DNA of 6,191 nucleotides from Deltaproteobacteria bacterium (GTDB taxonomy: Bacteria > Bdellovibrionota_C > UBA2361 > SZUA-149 > JADYYL01): NCBI GenBank assembly GCA_020853655.1, contig JADYYL010000396.1, forward strand, positions 1-6,191. Reading direction: 5' to 3'. Made by a program: the position numbers and the translations under genes. Of this stretch, positions 1 to 5,784 are shown in pieces (within the stretch, counting starts at the first letter, position 1; every line of letters begins with the position of its first letter). A model generated the notes under the pieces. It did not search any database and was not told where the DNA came from. It saw nothing but the letters and a program-made list of their open reading frames with translations.

Positions 1-205
1 ACCCGGCGACGCAGACGTTCGTCGCGTTCAGATGGAGATTCCGGTTGAAGTAGGTGACGTCGCCGTGCAGCCGCTCTCGAAGTGTATTTGCGAGACGGCC
101 GACCAATGTGAAGTCGGGATTCTCAAGAAGATAAAGGCCCTCCTCGGCGGAGAGTCGAATCCCCGCGTTCACCTTCTCTTCTATTGCGTCCGGGAATTGT
201 TTCAT
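1..205 (-). CDS. mqnE: Aminofutalosine synthase MqnE, N-terminal part (cut by window edge)
   Basis: Only the first 68 residues are present, from the ATG at 205 reading leftward off the window. They show the start typical of MqnE/MqnC/CofH-type radical SAM enzymes: an N-terminal helical segment (EEKVNAGIRLSAEEGLYLL, residues 9-27), then RLANTLRERLHGD and NRNLHLNATNVCVAG. The Cys at residue 65 would be the first ligand of the CX3CX2C iron-sulfur cluster. The single leftover base is T, which fits a second Cys at residue 69. MqnE is known to join the enolpyruvyl benzoate made by MqnA to the adenosyl radical of SAM, giving aminofutalosine, in the cytoplasm. The NxHLNxTNVCVxxC wording fits MqnE better than MqnC, and a separate mqnC is present at 1332. 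The start lies 3 bases after the mqnD stop and has no clear Shine-Dalgarno, so coupled translation is likely. CofH-like alternatives are less likely beside mqnD. Confidence 0.87.
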   Translation of the reverse strand, partial: MKQFPDAIEEKVNAGIRLSAEEGLYLLENPDFTLVGRLANTLRERLHGDVTYFNRNLHLNATNVCVAG

Positions 206-208
206 TCG

Positions 209-1084
209 CTAGGCCGCTATGAACTCAGGGGCGATCACCGCCGGGACGAAGCCGCACTCAGCACCTTCGCGAAGAAATCGAACAATTGACGCCCTCTCTT
301 GCTCACCGAGATTCAGCGTCCTTTCGTTCACATACATTCGGACGAATTCATCCGCATCACTCAACGCAATGCCCCGACCAAAAGGGAGTGCGTATTGGAG
401 CGCTTCTTCGCGATAACGCATGGAGAACAATACGCTCTCCCGAAGCGCGTTGCTCACCTGGCGAATGAGCGGCAATCCGAGAGATTTTTTCGCAACGTTA
501 ATGCCTAATGGAAGAGGAAGTCCGCCAGTGCGATTCCACCACCACGCACCGAGGTCGACCGCAACGGCAAACCCCGCGCGCTCCAACGTCAACTGTCCTT
601 CATGGATGATCACGCCGGCGTCGACCGTTCCGGCGGCAACAGCCCCCTCCACTTCATCGAAACGGAGGTGAACGATCTCAGCGTCCATTCCCTTCTCTTT
701 GAGGTAGAGACGAAGCGCGAGCGTCGCAGAGGTCAGCTCGCCGGGGCTGCCAATTCTGAGATTCGGTTTCTGCATGACGCTGGGGTCGGTGGTGACCAGG
801 CGTGGACCATAGTGCTCACCCCCCATCGACGCACCGCACGAAAGGACAGCGTACTCCGCCCCGCAATAAGCGAGCGCATGCACGGAGATCGCGGTGACAT
901 CGATTTCACCTCGTATCGCCCGGTGGTTGAGCGATTCGATGTCTGAGAGCGCGCTATGCAAATTGACGCCTGGGAGTTCGACGTTCCCGCTTACAATTCC
1001 GTAAAACATGAACGCGTCATCCGCATCGGGCGAATGGTAGATGGTAATGTCGGCGGGCTGACTTTGGTGTTCGGTTTGCAACAT
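209..1084 (-). CDS. mqnD: 1,4-dihydroxy-6-naphthoate synthase MqnD
   Basis: This 291-residue protein has a type II periplasmic-binding-like fold and acts in the cytoplasm. It cleaves cyclic dehypoxanthinyl futalosine (the MqnC product) to 1,4-dihydroxy-6-naphthoate, the naphthalene core of menaquinone. Family marks seen are: YHSPDADDAFMFY (residues 16-28), at the place of the usual SPCPNDTF; DIESLNHRAIRGEIDVT (48-64); an SCGASMGGEHYGP segment in place of the SGxALGxGxGP loop; VIIHEG with His161, which matches the active-site His of characterised MqnD; and VDLGAWW...TGGLPLPLG (about 177-194), the most diagnostic stretch. MqnA lacks the IHE and DLGxWW wording, so MqnD is preferred. The length is normal for the family. 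The ATG at 1084 has a purine-rich GAGGGGAAG (1093-1101) about 11 bases upstream. It is the first visible gene of an operon with mqnE, and mqnC diverges from it. Confidence 0.92.
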   Translation of the reverse strand: MLQTEHQSQPADITIYHSPDADDAFMFYGIVSGNVELPGVNLHSALSDIESLNHRAIRGEIDVTAISVHALAYCGAEYAVLSCGASMGGEHYGPRLVTTDPSVMQKPNLRIGSPGELTSATLALRLYLKEKGMDAEIVHLRFDEVEGAVAAGTVDAGVIIHEGQLTLERAGFAVAVDLGAWWWNRTGGLPLPLGINVAKKSLGLPLIRQVSNALRESVLFSMRYREEALQYALPFGRGIALSDADEFVRMYVNERTLNLGEQERASIVRFLREGAECGFVPAVIAPEFIAA

Positions 1085-1222
1085 GCTGCAATCTTCCCCT
1101 CGGAAAAAGCTGGTCGTGATGTCCCTCGAACCCTACTGCTGAGCGCTGCGTGGAGGAAACGCTCGCTTCAATTCACGAACTGTTCGGGGTAAGGTTATGG
1201 CCCGTGAGCCGTGAAAATGGCA

Positions 1223-1241
1223 CGAGCCCTTCAAAGGCTCG
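1223..1241. repeat. Inverted repeat in the mqn intergenic region
   Basis: CGAGCC (1223-1228) and GGCTCG (1236-1241) form a perfect 6-bp stem around a 7-base loop. No T-run follows on either strand, so it is not an intrinsic terminator. It could be an operator or a leader structure, or it could be chance. Confidence 0.35.
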
Positions 1242-1318
1242 GATTCCTGGACGTTTCGGCTCGAACAGACGCGGAATCACACGGTAACACTGGAGTAGAA
1301 TTCGGCCAACGGCACGGC

Positions 1319-1323
1319 GAGGG
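1319..1323 (+). promoter_or_regulatory. Ribosome binding site deciding the mqnC start
   Basis: GAGGG lies 8 bases before the ATG at 1332 but only 2 bases before the in-frame ATG at 1326. The spacing favours 1332, which shortens the protein by two residues compared with the longest frame. Confidence 0.55.
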
Positions 1324-1331
1324 ACATGACA

Positions 1332-2507
1332 ATGGGCGCTAACCTACGAGAAATTCAGGAGAAAATTGCGCGCGGGTCGCAAATTTCTCGTGAGGATGCA
1401 CGCTCTCTGTACGAGCACCCGGAACTGCTCGAGGTCGCCCGCCTTGCCGCCGCGGTGCGCTATCGAACGCACCCTCAGCGCACGGTCACCTACCTGGTCG
1501 ACCGGAACATCAACTACACAAACGTGTGCAACACTGACTGCACGTTCTGCGGATTCTATCGACCGCGGTCATCACATCCCGAGTCATACGTACTTTCGCG
1601 CGAGGTACTTGCTGGAAAAATCGAAGAAGCTCTCGAACACGGCGCAACACGAATACTGCTTCAGGGTGGGCACAACGATGAGCTTCCCTATGCGTACTAC
1701 GTGGAGCTGATCTCTTGGATCCGTTCCCGTTACCCCATACAGCTGAACGCATTCTCGCCATCAGAGATCCAGCCGATGCATCGCGTATCGGGGAAAAGCT
1801 ATGAGGCGATCCTCTCGGAATTGAAGTCTGTCGGATTGGATGGCTTGCCCGGAGGTGGCGCGGAATTGCTCGACGATGGAGTTCGCCAGCGCGTCAGCCC
1901 AAAGAAGATCTCTGCTGACGAATGGATCTCGGTGATGGAGGTCGCACAGTCGCTCTCGCTCACGACGACAGCAACGATGGTCATTGGATTCGGGGAAGAC
2001 ATCGACGCTCGGCTCAACCACTTGGAGCGACTTCGGGACTTGCAGAATCGGTCGATCGCGCGAGGGTTGGAGGGATTCAACGCATTCATCTCGTGGACCT
2101 TGCAATTCAATGAGAACACATCGATGGGCCGCAGCCGTCATCGACGCGAATTTGGCGCATCGATCAGCGACTATCTCCGCAACCTCGCCGTGGCGCGGGT
2201 ATTTCTCGACAACATTGCTCACCACCAGTCGAGTTGGCCGACCGCCGGCATCGAAGTCGCACAACTCGGTTTAAGCTTCGGATGTGATGATATTGGAAGC
2301 ACGATGATGGAGGAGAACGTCGTGTCTCAAGCCGGAGCACCGACGAAGCAGAAGTGGTCGATGACGGCAGAAGAGCTCATCGATGCCATTCGAGACGCGG
2401 GGTTCGCACCCGCGCAGCGAGACTCGAAGTTTTGCATCGTGGAGGGAGACGGCGTTCCACTCGCCTCGTCCCGGTTTCCACTCCCGTCGCCAGGTGTCAC
2501 GTGCTGA
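1332..2507 (+). CDS. mqnC: Cyclic dehypoxanthinyl futalosine synthase MqnC (radical SAM)
   Basis: This 391-residue radical SAM enzyme converts dehypoxanthinyl futalosine into its spirocyclic form, the substrate of MqnD, in menaquinone synthesis. Residues are counted from the ATG at 1332. RNINYTNVCNTDCTFCGFYR carries the CX3CX2C cluster motif with Cys66, Cys70 and Cys73, and the aromatic-rich GFYRP after the third Cys is typical of MqnC. Further family marks are LLQGG (109-113), NAFSPSEI (139-146), PGGGAELLDD (173-182), SPKK (189-192), TTATMVIGF (212-220) and FISWTLQ in the C-terminal half, where most members read FIPWTFQ. The DDIGSTMMEENVV segment near residue 320 is also characteristic. The length is normal. 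The next gene overlaps the stop by 7 bases, so the two form one transcription unit. mqnD-mqnE diverge upstream, which supports the assignment. CofH of F420 synthesis is the nearest alternative, but the mqn neighbours argue against it. Confidence 0.95.
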   Translation: MGANLREIQEKIARGSQISREDARSLYEHPELLEVARLAAAVRYRTHPQRTVTYLVDRNINYTNVCNTDCTFCGFYRPRSSHPESYVLSREVLAGKIEEALEHGATRILLQGGHNDELPYAYYVELISWIRSRYPIQLNAFSPSEIQPMHRVSGKSYEAILSELKSVGLDGLPGGGAELLDDGVRQRVSPKKISADEWISVMEVAQSLSLTTTATMVIGFGEDIDARLNHLERLRDLQNRSIARGLEGFNAFISWTLQFNENTSMGRSRHRREFGASISDYLRNLAVARVFLDNIAHHQSSWPTAGIEVAQLGLSFGCDDIGSTMMEENVVSQAGAPTKQKWSMTAEELIDAIRDAGFAPAQRDSKFCIVEGDGVPLASSRFPLPSPGVTC

Positions 2508-3736
2508 GGCGTCAGTTCATCGGCAGATTGGGTGTGGTGACGACGCTCCTGGCGGCATCGCCTTCGACTCTCCTCGCCGAAGCGCCGTTTGCCGCGGGCG
2601 ATGCTCGCAACCCAGTTCGAATTGGCGCGATCGCGAGCACAACGGGCCTCGCACAAGAGCAAGGCACAAACTGGCTGAACGGCGCCCTGATGGCTCGAGA
2701 CGAGCTGGAAAAATCTGGGCTGCACGTCGAGCTCTTCGTCGAGAACGATCAGACTAATCCGGCATCGGCGGTCACCGCCTTTCACGCGCTCGCCAGCTCT
2801 CGACGGGTTTCCGCTCTTCTTGGAGGAACGTGGGATTTCCTCGCCGAGCCGCTCTACCCTCTCGTCGACCGATCGAAGATGCCCTTTATAACGATGACGA
2901 ACCCCGTCGAGCTCATGCCGCCGGTTGCGCGGCATTCCAAGTATATCTTCACGAACGCCCTGGGGATGAAAGCGACGAAGGCCGCGCTTCGGAAATTCTT
3001 CCGTGTTCAGAAGCCAAAGCGAATCGCGTTACTCACGCCAGCGTTTGCGTTCACGCTTGCGCATGCGACCGTCGTCAAGGAACTCGCGCAAGAGCTGCAC
3101 ATCGAAATCGTCTTCTCGGAGGAACCAAGCTACGACGATGTGAACGCATCGTTGAAGACGATGGTCACGCGCCTTGCGAAGAGCGGCGCAGACACGGTCT
3201 GCGTCTTTTTTAGCTACGAGTTCCTGGAGATGCTCACTCGAGAGATGAGCGTGCAACGGGTCGACCTCACTCTGGTCACAAGCCAGCACCTGGATGCCGC
3301 TTGGAAGCTCGCGCGAGACAAATCGCCATACCGGCGAGCGTTCGGCATTTACCCCGCAGTGAAGAATGAAGGATTCAAGCGACGGTATTCCGAGCGCTTT
3401 GGAACGCCGCCTCCAGTCTATGCGGCAGAAGGTTACGACGCGTTGATGGTACTTGCGCAAGCGCTGTCAAAAGGAGTCAACTTTGCCTCCCCGAAATCCA
3501 CCCTCAGCGTCGAAGGTGTCCTCGGAACGTATCGCTTTCCCGCCGACTCAACGGAGATCGGAGGCGGCGACGCTGTGGTCATGACAACGATGAACGGCGT
3601 GTTTGAAGAGTATCTTCCGCAGCGACCGTCGCATCCTGAGCCGCCAACCAAGAGAGGAATATCCCCCGACCGTGGGCAAAAAAAAGCCCCCGGTCAGTTT
3701 CCCGACCGAGGGCTTTCCGTCAGCTCGTCACATTAG
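2501..3736 (+). CDS. Periplasmic type I solute-binding protein (LivK/Peripla_BP_6-like)
   Basis: The GTG at 2501 gives 411 residues and overlaps the mqnC stop (GTGCTGA), so translation is probably coupled; only a weak CAGG precedes it. Upstream ATG codons in this frame would add arginine-rich sequence that merely shadows mqnC. The N-terminus LRRQFIGRLGVVTTLLAASP looks like a Tat signal peptide (RRQFI, then a hydrophobic run), with cleavage likely near residue 26-28. There is no lipobox Cys. The mature part starts VRIGAIASTTGLAQEQG and runs through LVENDQTNPASAV-like, LLGGTWDF, PFITMTNP, IALLTP and YAAEGYDALMVLAQAL, the layout of branched-chain amino acid/amide binding proteins. The ligand cannot be read from the sequence. 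No ABC permease or ATPase gene is in the window. The fold appears to end near VFEEYLPQRP; about 38 low-complexity residues follow, read from a terminator hairpin, with the stop inside the convergent gene. Confidence 0.85.
   Translation: MLRRQFIGRLGVVTTLLAASPSTLLAEAPFAAGDARNPVRIGAIASTTGLAQEQGTNWLNGALMARDELEKSGLHVELFVENDQTNPASAVTAFHALASSRRVSALLGGTWDFLAEPLYPLVDRSKMPFITMTNPVELMPPVARHSKYIFTNALGMKATKAALRKFFRVQKPKRIALLTPAFAFTLAHATVVKELAQELHIEIVFSEEPSYDDVNASLKTMVTRLAKSGADTVCVFFSYEFLEMLTREMSVQRVDLTLVTSQHLDAAWKLARDKSPYRRAFGIYPAVKNEGFKRRYSERFGTPPPVYAAEGYDALMVLAQALSKGVNFASPKSTLSVEGVLGTYRFPADSTEIGGGDAVVMTTMNGVFEEYLPQRPSHPEPPTKRGISPDRGQKKAPGQFPDRGLSVSSSH
3678..3716 (-). terminator. Rho-independent terminator of the PEP-CTERM gene
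   Basis: AAAGCCCCCGGTC (3683-3695) pairs with GACCGAGGGCTTT (3704-3716): 13 positions with one C-A mismatch around an 8-base loop. Read on the minus strand, the stem runs into eight T residues (complement of A 3678-3685), the classic layout, and it begins 17 bases after the stop of the minus-strand gene. On the plus strand the stem is followed only by TTTCCGTC, so it should terminate poorly in that direction. Confidence 0.88.
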
Positions 3737-4374
3737 GCGCGAGCTTGGCGGCGGCGGAAGAACGCACCACCGAGCAATCCCGAAGAGAGGAGCGCGACAG
3801 TTGCCGGTTCCGGAACCGCTTCGTAGCGAACGGTCAGCGACGACTTTGTCACGGAAACCGCATCGAGGAATCCGACCTTGTTCACCGTCACGTTCAGGAT
3901 CCCATCGGCCAGCAACAGGTTCAATTGAGCCTGGTTGTTGAACGCGAAGACCGTGGTCGTGAAGAAGTCGAGGAGCGAGCCGTCTGAGACCAACGAACCG
4001 AGGTTGATGGTTTCCGAGAACACGCTGTCATTGCCACCGTCCGGGCCGAACGCTTCGATCTGAAGCGACGCCGCCAGGTAGGTCAGCGCCGGAGGGGTGC
4101 TCCAGTTGACGTTGTGCTGATAGGAGACGTTGTCGAAATTGTAGATTCCGAAGTCGCCATCAACGTTGTTCTGAGCAACGATCGTTGCGTCGTTGTTCGT
4201 CACAGACGCAGGCAGCACGGTGCTGAACCGAGTCCGGCGCAAATCACGCGAGAACGGATCCAACTGAGGCGTGAGGTCCTCAATCACCTCGGTTGCCGAG
4301 ATGATCAACGCTTCGGCGGGAGCCGCGATGAGAAGTGGCAGCAAAGCCACGAGAGAGAGAGATAGTCGACGCAT
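3733..4374 (-). CDS. PEP-CTERM sorting-domain exported protein
   Basis: This 213-residue protein has a Sec signal peptide at residues 1-22 (MRRLSLSLVALLPLLIAAPAEA) and a C-terminal sorting tail, VPEP at 187-190, then a hydrophobic helix ATVALLSSGLLGGAFF and an RRRQAR basic end. In PEP-CTERM systems an exosortase (EpsH/XrtA family) cuts at this tail and hands the protein to the cell surface or exopolysaccharide matrix. The middle, about 25-185, is rich in Asn, Asp, Ser and Thr, has no cysteine and alternates hydrophobic residues, consistent with a beta-sandwich; parts such as LQIEAFGPDGGNDSVF and LLLADGILNVTVNK resemble other PEP-CTERM 'choice-of-anchor' domains. The function of the domain is unknown. 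The start is well supported by AGGAG 8 bases upstream. No exosortase or polysaccharide gene is nearby, so it is an isolated substrate gene. Confidence 0.92.
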   Translation of the reverse strand: MRRLSLSLVALLPLLIAAPAEALIISATEVIEDLTPQLDPFSRDLRRTRFSTVLPASVTNNDATIVAQNNVDGDFGIYNFDNVSYQHNVNWSTPPALTYLAASLQIEAFGPDGGNDSVFSETINLGSLVSDGSLLDFFTTTVFAFNNQAQLNLLLADGILNVTVNKVGFLDAVSVTKSSLTVRYEAVPEPATVALLSSGLLGGAFFRRRQARA

Positions 4375-4382
4375 ATATTTTA

Positions 4383-4387
4383 CTCCT
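4383..4387 (-). promoter_or_regulatory. Shine-Dalgarno of the PEP-CTERM gene
   Basis: On the minus strand TTAGGAGT places AGGAG 8 bases before the ATG at 4374. It is the clearest ribosome binding site in the window and fixes this start. Confidence 0.8.
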
Positions 4388-4398
4388 AAGACGCACTT

Positions 4399-4408
4399 CA
4401 GAATTCTG
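4399..4408. repeat. Perfect 10-bp palindrome in the PEP-CTERM leader
   Basis: CAGAATTCTG is fully self-complementary and lies 25 bases upstream of the PEP-CTERM start codon, within the predicted leader. It may be an operator or chance. Confidence 0.3.
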
Positions 4409-4443
4409 CTCGAGCGAGGCGAAATGCCGCGCGCGACGGACGG

Positions 4444-4472
4444 TTTCTAACAGGGAAGCGCGGTGCGCTCAA
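4444..4472 (-). promoter_or_regulatory. Possible sigma-70-type promoter for the PEP-CTERM gene
   Basis: On the minus strand TTGAGC (4467-4472) and TAGAAA (4444-4449) are 17 bases apart, each matching four of six consensus positions. Transcription from here would give a leader of about 60 bases. The 229-base gap between purM and this gene, with its own promoter-like pair, suggests that it is transcribed separately. Confidence 0.35.
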
Positions 4473-4479
4473 TACTCGC

Positions 4480-4492
4480 CGGAAATATTCCG
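4480..4492. promoter_or_regulatory. 13-bp palindrome just upstream of the putative -35
   Basis: CGGAA-ATA-TTCCG has perfect 5-bp arms. It lies 7 bases upstream (in the minus-strand sense) of the TTGAGC box, a usual place for an activator site. No regulator is identified. Confidence 0.35.
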
Positions 4493-4603
4493 CACTCCCT
4501 GCCCAAGCCCACGACCGGTTCTGTTGTGGGGATCACAGGGGCAATCGTGATGCTCAACGCCATCGGATCGGAGCGAAAAAAGTAATCAACTTCCGCCCGA
4601 ACG

Positions 4604-5719
4604 TTAGCCCCGGACCTGCAACGCATCGGAAAGAAAGGAGATTTTCAGCGAAGGGACATCGACTCGACGTCCCTGAGGTGAGTCCAGAACGACACCCCCT
4701 TTCCATGCTGAGAGCCCCGCGGATTGAGCGAGATCAAGAACCCGACGTTCATCGGTCGGCCGCACAATGACCACGAATCCAACGCCCATGTTGAAGGTCC
4801 CGTATGCGTCCTCAGGCGTCATGTCCGCTTTGCCCACGAGAAACTCGAACAGCGAAGAGACAACGCCGGGCTCGTCAACGCGATAGCAAAGTGGAGCATC
4901 GAGTCGCATCATTTTCCGCCAACCGTGACCCGTCACGTTGATCGCGTAGCGCAGCGCAATTCCCTCTTGCTGGCAGTCGCGGATGAGCGGGGCGTAAATC
5001 GTCGTCGGAGCAAGAAGCGATTCGCCGAGCGTCATCCCATCGGAGAGCCGCGTGAGATAGCGATCGGGCTGAGCGTCTGCGATCTTCCGGCACAACGTCA
5101 GGCCATTGGCGTGAACGCCCGAGCTCCTCAGGAAGATCATCGAATCCCCGGGTTGAACGTCGCCCTTGATTCTGTGCGTCTTCGGTCGAATGAATCCCCA
5201 CGCAGAGCCGGCGAGGACGATTCCATCCGGCTCGACGACTCCTTTGAGCATTGGCGTCTCTCCCCCGCCCCACGCAGCGCCGGCGAGCCGACATCCTTCG
5301 GCGAAACCGGCGGCGAGATCCTCACCGCGATGGGCGACGTCGAACCAATTCGAGCTTCCGACACCCGCGTGCATCGCGACAACGGCAGGCAAAGCTCCAC
5401 AGGTGATCATGTCATTCACGATGCATGCGACGGTATCAATCCCGATCGCGTGATATCCGCGAAATCCATTCGCGCGCGCCATCTCGTCTGCGACGGTATT
5501 CTTGGTTCCGAGGCCCTCTTCGACGTGCGCAATAAAACAATCGTCGGCCTCAACGAGATAAGCGCTTTCGCCGCGGACTCCCGCGGGCTCGCTCAATTGA
5601 TGAAAACTCAGCGCGGGAAGCGTCTGTCGCCCCGCTACCTGGCATGCGCGTTTGAAGCGATCCAGTGCATCGTAATCGACCCCCGCGGCCGCGTAGGCCC
5701 CGCCCGCTGACTTTCCCAT
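4604..5719 (-). CDS. purM: PurM-like phosphoribosylformylglycinamidine cyclo-ligase (AIR synthase), variant form
   Basis: PurM closes formylglycinamidine ribonucleotide to aminoimidazole ribonucleotide using ATP, step five of cytoplasmic purine synthesis. Counted from the ATG at 5719 (371 residues), the marks are AGVDYDAL (12-19), EEGLGTK (67-73), GIDTVACIVND (93-103), GGGETP (151-156), SSGVHANG (199-206), APTTIY (237-242), NVTGHGWRKM (261-270) and TFNMGVGF (308-315). Order, spacing and length fit PurM. Several signatures differ from the E. coli type: DGVGTK reads EGLGTK, TGGGxxxN reads TGHGWRKM, and GGETAEMPG is altered. This points to a divergent AIR synthase branch, or less likely to a related ATP-binding enzyme of the PurM/SelD/ThiL superfamily. 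An in-frame ATG at 5734 adds five residues; 5719 is chosen because AAAGGAG lies just upstream, although the 3-base gap is short. No other purine gene is in the window. Confidence 0.84.
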   Translation of the reverse strand: MGKSAGGAYAAAGVDYDALDRFKRACQVAGRQTLPALSFHQLSEPAGVRGESAYLVEADDCFIAHVEEGLGTKNTVADEMARANGFRGYHAIGIDTVACIVNDMITCGALPAVVAMHAGVGSSNWFDVAHRGEDLAAGFAEGCRLAGAAWGGGETPMLKGVVEPDGIVLAGSAWGFIRPKTHRIKGDVQPGDSMIFLRSSGVHANGLTLCRKIADAQPDRYLTRLSDGMTLGESLLAPTTIYAPLIRDCQQEGIALRYAINVTGHGWRKMMRLDAPLCYRVDEPGVVSSLFEFLVGKADMTPEDAYGTFNMGVGFVVIVRPTDERRVLDLAQSAGLSAWKGGVVLDSPQGRRVDVPSLKISFLSDALQVRG

Positions 5720-5722
5720 ATG

Positions 5723-5729
5723 CTCCTTT
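5723..5729 (-). promoter_or_regulatory. Shine-Dalgarno bearing on the purM start
   Basis: AAAGGAG on the minus strand lies 3 bases before the ATG at 5719 and inside the frame started at 5734. The earlier ATG has only GAG 3 bases upstream. The evidence leans to 5719 but does not settle it. Confidence 0.45.
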
Positions 5730-5750
5730 GGCATGATCTCAAGTGCTCGG

Positions 5751-5778
5751 CGTATAACACCCGGCCATGTTATATCAA
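5751..5778 (-). promoter_or_regulatory. Possible purM promoter
   Basis: On the minus strand TTGATA (5773-5778, five of six to the -35 consensus) and TATACG (5751-5756, four of six) are 16 bases apart. Transcripts would start near 5743-5745, leaving about 10 bases before the 5734 ATG and about 25 before 5719. The plus strand of the same stretch has TATAAC at 5753-5758, a possible -10 for the divergent cysteine-rich gene, but without a good -35. Confidence 0.4.
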
Positions 5779-5784
5779 GACCGC

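Larger units (their letters stand above)
1085..1331. promoter_or_regulatory. Shared upstream region between mqnD-mqnE and mqnC
   Basis: About 247 bases separate the two divergent menaquinone units, and no convincing reading frame fills the gap. For the plus strand, TAGAAT at 1296-1301 matches five of six positions of a -10 box and would leave a leader of roughly 20-25 bases before mqnC. I see no good -35 at the right distance. For the minus strand I see no strong sigma-70 pair. The region also has a hairpin-forming inverted repeat (1223-1241), an 11-base palindrome CGAACTGTTCG (1176-1186), and further CGAAC words at 1127 and 1262. The role of the region as a two-way promoter is inferred from gene orientation. 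Confidence 0.5.

Noticed and set aside
32..289. Plus-strand 85-codon open frame at the left edge
   Set aside because: Opposite the mqnE start and mqnD end, both of which carry family motifs.
1176..1186. CGAACTGTTCG as a LexA box
   Set aside because: The half-sites are too close: known LexA operators of GAAC/GTTC type need a 4-base gap, here it is 1. Kept only as a palindrome in the intergenic note.
2354..2500. N-terminal extension of the binding protein from an ATG at 2354
   Set aside because: The 49 added residues are a shadow of the conserved mqnC C-terminus, very Arg-rich, and would bury the signal peptide; GTG 2501 places the twin-Arg motif at the N-terminus.
2327..2935. Minus-strand open frame of 202 codons across the mqnC/binding-protein junction
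   Set aside because: Antisense to two well-supported genes, charged low-information sequence, no motif.
4541..4555. Sigma-54-like element upstream of the PEP-CTERM gene (minus strand GAGCAT-N5-TTGC)
   Set aside because: PEP-CTERM genes are often RpoN-dependent, so I looked; the essential GG of the -24 box reads AG, and it lies about 170 bases from the start.
4560..4600. Terminator after purM (T6 on the minus strand at 4576-4581)
   Set aside because: The only stem before it is six pairs with a bulge (AAC-g-TTC / GAA-GTT) and ends six bases before the T-run; too weak to call.
4724..5710. Long plus-strand open frame (328 codons) opposite purM
   Set aside because: It lies wholly antisense to purM, which has clear conserved motifs; the translation is rich in Arg/His/Pro with no recognisable domain, typical of a GC-rich shadow frame.
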